DNA of 64,000 nucleotides from positions 62,001 to 126,000 of the forward strand of contig REGQ01000013.1 in the NCBI GenBank assembly GCA_004134985.1, given 5' to 3'. Positions 19,001 through 24,911 of this stretch are shown piece after piece. The notes beneath the pieces are model-generated. The model made no database searches. It was not told the origin of the DNA and saw only the letters and a list, made by a program, of their open reading frames with translations. Every line of letters begins with the position of its first letter. The first letter of the stretch is position 1. This DNA comes from Paenibacillaceae bacterium. Its GTDB lineage: Bacteria; Bacillota; Bacilli; Paenibacillales; Paenibacillaceae. Both the position numbers and the translations under genes were made by a program.

Positions 19001-19715
19001 TGACTGGAGCGATCGAAAATATTTCTTCATCGAAACGAATCGTCCGCCGAAAGCTGCATTTGACTGGTCGCCGCGGCCGGTTTTTGAAGGGGATGTATTG
19101 CGGTTAATCAATGCTTCTACCGACCCGGACAATGATCCGCTGACATATCTTTGGGAGATCACCTCCCCGAATCGGACGGTTGTGCAGTCAACACTGCAGC
19201 ATCTAATCATCTCCCGTGCGCTGCCTGGCAGCTATACTGTGAAATTAACGGTAAATGACGGTACAGAAAGCGACAGTATTGTGCGAACGATAACTGTCTT
19301 GCCCTTAACCTTGGAGGGGCAGGTGAATCATACGGCTGAATGGTTTGCCGTCCACGAAGCGGCCGGGCATGAAACGAAGTATCCTCCTAAAGATTTTTAT
19401 GGGGGAGAGGTATTGCTGCTGCAAGCTATTGCTGCCCCGGCTCCAGTCCGGCAGGTGACTGCCGAATTGTCAGGGACAGCGGTTAACGGGACACAGCTGA
19501 AAACGGCCGTTGTACTGAATTTGCGTACGGCAGGTGTATACTCCGCTGAAATGTATGATGACAGATGGGCTTCATTGAGCGCGGGGCTAGCCAAACGTAT
19601 TTACCAGGTAAGGTTTGAAATTGTGTATGAGAATGGAGTAGTCAAGACGGATGAAGTTCCGATCCGGATTATTGGCAGCACATTAAATGCAGTGGGCATC
19701 CACCGCAGACAGTAA
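13008..19715 (+). CDS. Giant secreted PKD/MucBP-like surface protein (2235 aa)
   Basis: Signal peptide to about residue 32 (QPAEAA). Residues 200-480 hold three to four MucBP-like repeats of 80-90 residues, each starting like RHYTTTGQSL and ending NYYYK. From 670 there are Ig/PKD-like modules with DPDGDD turns. Around 1460-1580 lies a LamG-like jelly-roll (DYSFEFTKSVP to GSFGYFMGGYGDHFANLVA). Further PKD modules run to 2110, the last being STDPDNDPLTYLWEI. Twelve cysteines fall in six close pairs, unusual for a Gram-positive exported protein. There is no LPXTG, SLH or C-terminal membrane segment, so it is free or held by its partner. I infer adhesion or polysaccharide binding; no catalytic site is seen. 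ATG follows AAGGAGTAGAGGG. Confidence 0.85.
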   Translation: MRKSRKKISWLMLLVFLANLLPVFPAQPAEAALGDNSWVQPVKARDYDSNPSTMRYAVGFMYYELWSKGDGTWGENAPGMTVSMDRNYNFNFPGRTVKNVKARAFNGSQLDMNFFNDSRTDDWEQFEGYIAPYVNQPVASSISGQSTANVSFKVSFQGRLNTSSGEMYDVIQRSPQTYPTFKAPQKALRYYFPIVFEFELNGSLETRHFTTTGQSLNSVFGNKTLPMVAGQTYPPAPPTNAQYEYVGHKKTTTGAEPSGAVINGNAPSFTYNGNFDRYIVNYYYKPKPAEPKGTIVVRHYTTTGQSLNAVFPNTTGEMTVGQSYPPQPPSNAQYEYVGHKKSTTGSDPSGAVLSGVPNFTYTGNFSKYIVHYYYKLRVPDPENGTAYIRHVTKTGASLSNVFPDRVETLTKNRAFQPTHGTNSAYTYLGHVSSTSGNPPTNFNSPTKGAYSLASYNGSFKTLYLYYIYEQTAPANPVASLNVRHMVRTSSTGAFTMAHETKEQFTAYPGQKIVQSDTKYGTFVGSSSSYSSYMNTYGTQTSQTVLINRLQPHAYISFYYQGKDTRPETVKVDIEIEKNPLRQGEFNIIHPKIEMFGNGCTYSYSDWEYRQGDKVHTQRTNAGAQQQYFSFPYPAGITLGTVYVTLTATNSCGNSGTVTKSFEIIPDPTNRPPVFNIGWFKGTNYNGWEPDAQTVIRGELVNLRVLEKPWAPEFGGEPFDPDGDDIYYDWQFDKSNSDWIKGLPAKYGLNKTAMGFTGLLADVSGTHQIEAIARDSRGASARRVASIKVVDPEPLPIIEVPRRVVQNRPLPKDAINGKKSTAAPGRTIKDYHWDNKRDVYPDLGVEKIELEVTDNMGIRNLPEKKAIEYITVVEDKPPIAKLELPERMLRITTAVKNASHSPDGDEIEENEVWYRYDANHDGSFEDEEKVPLDLEPGQSLNFTPEHVGKYQFYVKVTEAWGLSAKAWYELEVTNEQPEASFSIKGEQPEPQEFDITFVDGWEMAYSPNWEHSTLQEGVVERIPEFGVNPESEGFTVVSAKNPYIAPSWDTVPIRQTARVQYEIGRAENREKPFNLPYLFSSYGLGQKYKSVGSLGSIPYIQTDRNGNNPVQMRVGGNKNLLEHGNYLAVDVKGGTYSMQCTYYKSTSSDRDDWNYYSCTLTRKDPEGNVSWEHSFPQRDFGSNSSVPFQLCNDLNCRTNAPIQISEDGLALKIYDPGTYRWLEWRDIETFEPVDGPVTRWPLKSTLAYGNSVDIRTDVIYEDDDVRVTHTHNRRTENNSSYTMYYRYITQTITSTNKETGERKEYTLYKDKNFNSTHYFAYSPCEYWNGCSHTNTDYIYDVKTFASQDGMIVVVDSFNRIILMDKYGNVRKTHQTFGMYPQYQDELGGGVKRDRRYTFDDMGFGADGKIYVQFREQNSTCYRETCGGIGQSWYQYTLFTFDGGLTPRPHGANELGQTIRKDTLIGDVDYSFEFTKSVPSLQNSPSGFIFRAKDHQNMYRLEMSNKKLTVVKIVNGVRTELGSTSINLPLGKMMNVKLSLRDDRIRIRENGLPLFEVRDKTFAEGSFGYFMGGYGDHFANLVAAIPVVKEGEIDDIGIVDEKLKYTTFYEDLEQDPRIEELDSWTYVHSKPNKFLNSGDGYSGKSLYHNKTVVEPVDRLDKVGEYTITYVATDNPTPPDYHYPSAVFAEYIKESDPYTKTVIIHRKPVARFTVTQDDKFVLTYNDKSFDPDRWLPGGTCSKEDTGIPYCENRGVLEHKWTYTDPEGKTFSRQMTKPVKRGLYTLRLAVKDEYGAWSDWFEVELFLEAEVPNVPPVPGFTTSHINTFRGVPVIIDSMAYDLEDGGRENLKHVYYIRDPQTRVESVHSNSRTSWEKTFSSLGNFQIRQVVTDSRGASAQMIKTVTIHNRKPVATVTQPDSSSAAEPERFMELRPELKWRFYDADGDSQTRYQLSVHRVSNNGTLVQSGERTGADSSWRTTSNLPEKTLMYVIVRVHDGIEWGDWSDRKYFFIETNRPPKAAFDWSPRPVFEGDVLRLINASTDPDNDPLTYLWEITSPNRTVVQSTLQHLIISRALPGSYTVKLTVNDGTESDSIVRTITVLPLTLEGQVNHTAEWFAVHEAAGHETKYPPKDFYGGEVLLLQAIAAPAPVRQVTAELSGTAVNGTQLKTAVVLNLRTAGVYSAEMYDDRWASLSAGLAKRIYQVRFEIVYENGVVKTDEVPIRIIGSTLNAVGIHRRQ

Positions 19716-19738
19716 CGACGCTCCAACGACAGGTTTAT

Positions 19739-19764
19739 AATGCGCGCGCCGTTCCCGGCGCGCA
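19739..19764. terminator. GC-rich hairpin after the giant gene (weak terminator candidate)
   Basis: ATGCGCGCGCC / GGCGCGCAT around GTTCCC makes a very stable stem, but no T-run follows on the plus strand. It may be a factor-dependent or RNA-stabilising 3' structure. Confidence 0.45.
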
Positions 19765-19903
19765 TTGCCCGTCGGGAAGAGGGGATTGCAGTCCGTTTAG
19801 AAACAGCCAGACACCATTGTCACTGCAGAGCAACCCCAAGTTTAATAAAATGTTCAGATTGGTGCTCTAAAATCTTTTTAGAGTAACCGGGGGGAGCATT
19901 GGA

Positions 19904-20293
19904 ATGAAAGTAATGATTGTGGATAATGATCATCTTGCGCTGCGGAACATGGAAAATATGCTTAAAATGGCGGAGGAAGTAGAGATTATAGGGATGTACA
20001 CCAATCCATTGGAAGCTTTGGAGACAGTAAGGCGGGCACAACCCGATCTTGTCTTTTTGGATATTGAAATGACCTTGATGAGCGGATTGAAGTTGGCAGA
20101 GAAATTGTTGGACTTTAATTCGAATATTAGGGTTGTTTTTGCAACCCGATCCAAAAACTATGCCGTTAAAGCATTCGAGTTGCGGGCGACGGATTACCTC
20201 GTCAAGCCAATCTATCCTGAACGGCTGGCGCAGTCTTTGCAGCGTGTTCGTGCGTTGCAAACCGTCAGGCCAGCATTCAACAGTTTGCAATGA
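19904..20293 (+). CDS. Stand-alone receiver-domain response regulator
   Basis: 129 residues, GGGGGGAG before the ATG. A CheY-like domain: acidic cluster VDNDH at the start, phosphoacceptor in VFLDIEM (about D52), the Thr-type switch residue in VVFATRSKNYAVKAF, and Lys in YLVKPIYPERL. The usual Pro after DIEM is Thr (DIEMTLMSGL). The YLVKPI end resembles receivers that normally continue into a LytTR or BTAD output domain, yet the ORF stops right after the linker helix (RALQTVR). It may be a natural CheY-like single-domain protein or a regulator that lost its output domain; no downstream frame continues it. No kinase gene is adjacent. Confidence 0.85.
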   Translation: MKVMIVDNDHLALRNMENMLKMAEEVEIIGMYTNPLEALETVRRAQPDLVFLDIEMTLMSGLKLAEKLLDFNSNIRVVFATRSKNYAVKAFELRATDYLVKPIYPERLAQSLQRVRALQTVRPAFNSLQ

Positions 20294-20394
20294 CGATTTA
20301 TTTTGACAAAGACTTATCGAATAAAAGGGTTCATCACGGATTTTATCGTCATTCCCTGCGTACGCCTTGTTTGTCGGCAAATGCACAAAAAAAG

Positions 20395-20574
20395 TTATCC
20401 ACATGACTTTCCACAGGCTGTGGGGAATTGTAAGGCAATTCAGGCGATAATCACCTTGAAAAATAGCTGTTATACGTGGTTTTTTAAGAAAGAGAAAAAA
20501 GTCAAGCGAAAATGAAAGTTTTTACACACATTATCCACATTATCCACAGGTAGGTGGTGGACAACTTATCCCCA
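20395..20574 (+). promoter_or_regulatory. Cluster of DnaA boxes
   Basis: Perfect TTATCCACA occurs at 20395-20403, 20531-20539 and 20540-20548 (the last two directly abutting), with a one-mismatch copy TTATCCCCA at 20566-20574 and partial TTTCCACAG near 20408. The gap 20294-20984 is AT-rich. dnaA and dnaN are not nearby, so this is better read as a DnaA-binding or titration cluster than as oriC. Confidence 0.65.
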
Positions 20575-20610
20575 TTTACACGATCTATAAAATTTGTGTA
20601 CAGGAAGGAA

Positions 20611-20639
20611 TTGACACTGCACTCGAAAGCCTTTATAAT
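20611..20639 (+). promoter_or_regulatory. Consensus sigma-A promoter of the glucanase leader
   Basis: Perfect -35 TTGACA (20611-20616), 17-base spacer, perfect -10 TATAAT (20634-20639). Transcription would start near 20646, leaving a leader of about 340 bases before the glucanase ATG at 20985. A LacI-type core AAACGCTT (20738-20745) lies in that leader and could be bound by the LacI regulator downstream. Confidence 0.75.
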
Positions 20640-20696
20640 CTCACTAAATCATAAAAAGCATGTGCAGCAGGTTAATCTGAATAGACACAGCTTTTA

Positions 20697-20854
20697 TTTT
20701 TTTGGCTATAAAGTTATAAGCTTTTAATTTTTGTTTTAAACGCTTAGTTATCAAAAACAACATATTATGCCTGTGTATAAGTCGGAATTTGTCTATAAAT
20801 TCTTGAAATGAGTCATTTTTTTTCGATATAAAGTTATAACGTTTAAACTTTTAA
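20697..20854 (+). repeat. Two-copy leader repeat with TATAAAGTTATAA core
   Basis: A T-run followed by TATAAAGTTATAA and a TTTTAA-rich end occurs at 20697-20730 and again at 20816-20854, about 120 bases apart, both between the promoter at 20611 and the glucanase gene. They could be paired protein sites or duplicated promoter-like DNA. Confidence 0.5.
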
Positions 20855-20874
20855 TTCTATTGAAGGGGGTGACA

Positions 20875-20946
20875 ATGAAAAGAGCTAACGATTGCAAAAG
20901 CAACAAAGATGCGACTTTTATGTTTTGTAAGCGGTTCCTTGATTGA
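20875..20946 (+). CDS. Possible 23-residue leader peptide
   Basis: ATG 20875 is preceded by GAAGGGGGTG, a much better ribosome site than average, and the frame closes after 23 codons, 38 bases before the glucanase ATG. The peptide starts MKRANDCKSNKDATFMF and is basic. It may be a leader peptide tuning the glucanase gene or a chance ORF. Confidence 0.4.
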   Translation: MKRANDCKSNKDATFMFCKRFLD

Positions 20947-20984
20947 TCTCTATCTACTAATTCGATGAAGGTGGTTGAGAATCT

Positions 20985-23714
20985 ATGAAGAAGATAGTTC
21001 TGAAACAAGGATTCATTATGTATCTTGTTGTTGCTTTCTGTTTAGGGGCGGTGGGGATGAATGGGTCCATTGCTTCGGTTCAAGCGGCCGAGGTTGACAG
21101 TTTTGTGGAAAACTTCGATGATCCGATACAGTTGGCTGTACTTGGCTATTTGGCTACCTGGGCTCAAGGTCATATTCAATGGGTGGGAAACAACGCAACT
21201 GTCGATGATGGAAAACTGAAGCTTACGCTTAAAAAACAAACGTGTGAAGCCAGCATTTGCTATACTTCGGCGCAATTCAGTACTTTTAAGGATAATGGTT
21301 ACGGACGTTATTCTGCAAGCATTAAAGCAGCTGGAGAAAATGATGTAAGTACAAACCTCTTTGTTTATTCCGCCAATGAGGACTGGACACTGGAAAATAT
21401 CGTTGAGACGCAAGTGCTGGGCGGTGAACAGAGCAAGCTGAAGATTCTCTGGGGGAAAGACAGTAATTTTCAAACCAAGATCATCGATCTGGATTTTGAT
21501 GCCTCAGCAGCTTATCACAATTATGCCTTCGATTGGTCGGCAGATGAGATAAAGTGGTATGTGGATGATCAACTTATTGCTACAGAGACAACCGGCATCC
21601 CTGAAAATCCGGGGACGTTCATTTTAAATGTGATGATTGATGAGAGCGCGACGAATTATGAAGGGCCATCTCAAGCATCCTTTGATTTTATTAAATATCA
21701 TAAGTTAGGCGAACCGGACCCGGGGTCGGGAACAGGCCCAGGAGAAGGACCGGAACCGAATCCGCCAGCGCCTGAATCGCCGGCTTACGGTTTTGAAGAC
21801 AATTTTAATTCGTACAATGAACAGTTATGGTACAAATCGGACAATTGGGCGAATGGACCGGACTTTAATGTAGGCTGGTTGGCTAGCCATGTTGAATTTG
21901 CTGATGGGAAGATGGCACTGCGCCTCGATGATGAGTTGTGTCTTGATGAGAAGTGCCAGGGCAAGCCTTTTTCTTCAGGGGAGTATGCAACCAATGAGAC
22001 GTATGGATATGGAAGAATTGAGGGCAGATTGAAAGTGGCAAAAGGGGATGGGCTGGTCACCTCGTTATTTACTTACTCCCCAAATGCGGATGAGATTGAT
22101 ATTGAAATACTGGGGAAAGACACCACGAAGATGGAAACGAATTACTATATAAAAGGCGTCCGCGGATTCGGCGCTCACGCTATTATTGACCTTGGTTTTG
22201 ATGCGTCGGAGGATTTTCATGACTATGCCATCGAATGGTCCTGGAATTACATCAAGTGGTATGTGGATGGGGAACTGGTTCGTACAGTGGAAAGCAACAA
22301 AGGCAACCTGCCGTCTGAGCCTTCGCGAGTGATGATGAACCTATGGGCTGGCGCGGGCGCTGCAGCTGCAACATGGACGAAAGAGTTTATTTATCCCGGA
22401 ACGCCCGTCCGCGCTTATTATGAAGGTGTCACCTTCACTCCCGAAATTCGCTTTGCGCAGCCAAGTTACGAATTAAAGGTAGGTGATTCGTTATCTTTAA
22501 GCGCGTTTGCTTTGCTCCCAGGCGGCGGCGAGACGAATATTACGGAAGACGCATTATTTGAGCTCGCTGCAGCCGATGACGGAACGGTAAGTTTGTCAGG
22601 CGGGGGTGTGCTTAAAGGGTTGAAAGCTGGGAGCAGTGTAATTAAGGTCACGTATCAGAACACAACGGCACTTGCGGCGATAAAGGTTAACAGCGTTAAT
22701 AACAGCGGGAACAATGGAGGCGGCGGCTACTTTTCGGGGGGCGGTACAGATTTAACATTTGACAATGTGAATAAAACCAAGCTTGATCTGAAAGCCAACC
22801 AAGCGGGGCAAATCAATCTAGGCAATGAGATCAAATTGGAAATTCCGTCAGATGCAACAGATAAGGATATACAGATCATTCTTGAAAAATTGAAAAGCGC
22901 GGCAGGCTTGGTTAACATGCCAGGGGAATTAATGAGTTCGGTATATGAAGTAACGAGAAGCAATAGTATTAATTTTCATGTTCCGATCAAGCTGACGCTT
23001 AAATATGATACACAAAAATTAGGCAAGGATCAGGAAGCCGCTATTTTTTACTATGACAAGACGAACAAAGAGTGGGTGAGGCTTGACGGCATAGCCAATG
23101 GGGGATTCATTACTGCTGATCTAGAGCAGTTCGCGCCGCTCGCTGTATTTGCGGTAGATGTGGAGGAGGAACGTCCAGTCTTGTCTCCAGTTACCGATAT
23201 TGCCAACCATTGGGCAGAAGCCGGAATTAGGCGCGCGATAGAGGAAGGCTTTGCCAGCAGATACGCTGATCATTCTTTCCGACCTGATGCCAAGATCAAC
23301 CGGGCGGAGTTTATCGTTATGCTAGTGCAAGCCTTGCAAATTGAAGATCGAAGCGAGGCGATTGCATCTTTTACCGATGTGACGCAATTGCGTGATTCAG
23401 ACCAGGAGCAAATCCAGCGCGCGGCAAAAGCCGGCATTATTCGCGGTTATGAGGATGGCAGCTTCCGCCCTGATTTACCAATTACCCGAGCAGAAATGAC
23501 GGCGATGATTGCGCGTGCGCTTCAGTTGTCAGGTGAAGAGCATACGTTGACCTCGTTTGCCGACCAGGTAAAAATTGCTGCATGGGCCCGGCCATTCATG
23601 GCTGCAGCCGTAGAGCAAGGCATTCTGGAAGGGCGCGGCAATAATGTACTTGCACCCAATGATAACGCAACAAGGGCAGAGGCGGTTACGATGCTGCTGC
23701 GATCGAAATCATAA
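20985..23714 (+). CDS. S-layer-anchored GH16 beta-glucanase with one inactive GH16 domain
   Basis: 909 residues. Signal peptide to about residue 35. Two GH16 jelly-rolls, residues 40-245 and 270-490, are joined by a Pro/Gly/Glu linker. The second has the catalytic E370-I-D372-I-E374. The first has I-V-E-T-Q at the same place (139-143), so both catalytic glutamates are lost and it probably only binds glycan. Each has a C-x4-C pair at the same position. Then come an Ig-like (BIG2-type) domain (about 490-575), a ZU5-like segment and three SLH domains (about 737-909) with HWAEAGIRRAIEEG and SFRPD motifs. The enzyme should cleave beta-1,3 or beta-1,3-1,4 glucans at the cell surface. The LacI regulator follows. 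Confidence 0.92.
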   Translation: MKKIVLKQGFIMYLVVAFCLGAVGMNGSIASVQAAEVDSFVENFDDPIQLAVLGYLATWAQGHIQWVGNNATVDDGKLKLTLKKQTCEASICYTSAQFSTFKDNGYGRYSASIKAAGENDVSTNLFVYSANEDWTLENIVETQVLGGEQSKLKILWGKDSNFQTKIIDLDFDASAAYHNYAFDWSADEIKWYVDDQLIATETTGIPENPGTFILNVMIDESATNYEGPSQASFDFIKYHKLGEPDPGSGTGPGEGPEPNPPAPESPAYGFEDNFNSYNEQLWYKSDNWANGPDFNVGWLASHVEFADGKMALRLDDELCLDEKCQGKPFSSGEYATNETYGYGRIEGRLKVAKGDGLVTSLFTYSPNADEIDIEILGKDTTKMETNYYIKGVRGFGAHAIIDLGFDASEDFHDYAIEWSWNYIKWYVDGELVRTVESNKGNLPSEPSRVMMNLWAGAGAAAATWTKEFIYPGTPVRAYYEGVTFTPEIRFAQPSYELKVGDSLSLSAFALLPGGGETNITEDALFELAAADDGTVSLSGGGVLKGLKAGSSVIKVTYQNTTALAAIKVNSVNNSGNNGGGGYFSGGGTDLTFDNVNKTKLDLKANQAGQINLGNEIKLEIPSDATDKDIQIILEKLKSAAGLVNMPGELMSSVYEVTRSNSINFHVPIKLTLKYDTQKLGKDQEAAIFYYDKTNKEWVRLDGIANGGFITADLEQFAPLAVFAVDVEEERPVLSPVTDIANHWAEAGIRRAIEEGFASRYADHSFRPDAKINRAEFIVMLVQALQIEDRSEAIASFTDVTQLRDSDQEQIQRAAKAGIIRGYEDGSFRPDLPITRAEMTAMIARALQLSGEEHTLTSFADQVKIAAWARPFMAAAVEQGILEGRGNNVLAPNDNATRAEAVTMLLRSKS

Positions 23715-23806
23715 AGCGATATCAACAAGACTCCTACTTTCTTCCATTGGCAGCTACGCTTCGTGGTATACTACATATTAACAAGGAGAGAGTGGGAGTT
23801 TTGACG

Positions 23807-24820
23807 ATGAAAGCAAATATTTTCGATGTAGCGAAGAAGTCGGGTTTATCTACAGTAACCGTATCGCGGGTGTTGAATAATGCTCCTACCGTACGGGAAA
23901 AAAATCGTCAGAAAGTGCTGGAAGCAATTAAAGAATTGAATTACAGCCCGAGTTCGGCAGCCAGAACTTTAAAGCATGGAAGAACCGGTGTGATCGGATT
24001 GACATTGACCGCCTTGAATGATTCGGTATTCGATGGCGTCGTGAAGTCGGTGTTTGATCATTCACAGCGCAGCGGGTATTTTCTGGCCATCTCGATTGCA
24101 TCAGAAGCAAGCGATGACACCGGGGAAGCAAGCAACTTTCTGTTTCAGGAAGATCGGGTGGATGGCATTATTGTCCTTTCCTCTTTGGAGGAGGAGCGCT
24201 ATATCAGTGAGTTGAAAAAGAAGCGTATCCCTTTTGTTGTAGTCGACAGTCATCAAGAACATGTCTATGTGCCTACTGTAAACGTAAATAATTATAGGGG
24301 CGGGTATGAAGCGACCAAGCACCTGATTTCGCTGGGGCATACGGATATTGCGCACATTAGCGGGCAAGATACATTTTTGAGTGCAAGTGAACGAAGAAAA
24401 GGATTCACGGATGCAATGACCCAGGCGGGGCTTTCTCCGGCGAAAATTGCGGTGGGAAGTTTCGGTATCCATTGCGGCTACGACATTATGAAACAATGGA
24501 TTGCAAGCGGGCAAACGCCAACAGCTGTGTTTGCCGCTGATGATGTCATTGCCTTGGGTGCGATGAGAGCTTTAATGGAAGCGAAGTTTCGCGTGCCCGA
24601 AGATGTTTCAGTCATCGGTTATGACGACCAGTTGTTTGCTGACGAGGTTTACCCCAAACTGACGACGATGCGTCAACCGGTTGAGGAACTGGGGGAGCAT
24701 GCCGTGCAAATTCTTTTGGAACAAATGAGCGAGCCGCAGGATGCACAGCACAAAAGAACAACCAAAATACTGCTGGAGCCAAAGCTTGTTGTCAGAGAGT
24801 CGACGTCATTCAAACGGTAG
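23807..24820 (+). CDS. LacI-family transcription regulator
   Basis: 337 residues from ATG 23807 (TTG 23801 is in frame; GGGAG is upstream of both). The N-terminus IFDVAKKSGLSTVTVSRVLNN is the LacI helix-turn-helix, followed by the hinge helix NYSPSSAARTLKHG. The rest is a periplasmic-binding-type sensor: RVDGIIVLSS, YRGGYEATKHLISLGH, AVFAADDVIALGAMRAL and VSVIGYDDQLFADEVYPKLTTM near the end. It lies 92 bases after the SLH glucanase and likely controls that gene in response to a sugar; a LacI-type core sits in the glucanase leader. Effector unknown. Confidence 0.94.
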   Translation: MKANIFDVAKKSGLSTVTVSRVLNNAPTVREKNRQKVLEAIKELNYSPSSAARTLKHGRTGVIGLTLTALNDSVFDGVVKSVFDHSQRSGYFLAISIASEASDDTGEASNFLFQEDRVDGIIVLSSLEEERYISELKKKRIPFVVVDSHQEHVYVPTVNVNNYRGGYEATKHLISLGHTDIAHISGQDTFLSASERRKGFTDAMTQAGLSPAKIAVGSFGIHCGYDIMKQWIASGQTPTAVFAADDVIALGAMRALMEAKFRVPEDVSVIGYDDQLFADEVYPKLTTMRQPVEELGEHAVQILLEQMSEPQDAQHKRTTKILLEPKLVVRESTSFKR

Positions 24821-24827
24821 CAATATG

Positions 24828-24867
24828 AAGAGGCGCATGGCTGCGATTTCGCAACCATGCGCCTCTT
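24828..24867. terminator. Intrinsic terminator between lacI-type and ABC-F genes
   Basis: AAGAGGCGCATGG and CCATGCGCCTCTT pair, with an inner TGCGA/TCGCA stem, followed by TTTGT. It serves the plus-strand LacI gene and lies just past the end of the convergent ABC-F gene. Confidence 0.85.
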
Positions 24868-24911
24868 TGTCCTTGAGTGTACTGTAATGAAGCAATGTAC
24901 TGTACGGTTAG

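Noticed and set aside
19739-19764. Full intrinsic terminator of the giant gene
   Set aside because: Stable stem but no T-run; listed only as a weak candidate.
20294-20984. Chromosomal origin oriC
   Set aside because: No dnaA, dnaN, rpmH or gyr gene is close by, so the DnaA boxes are not enough to call an origin.
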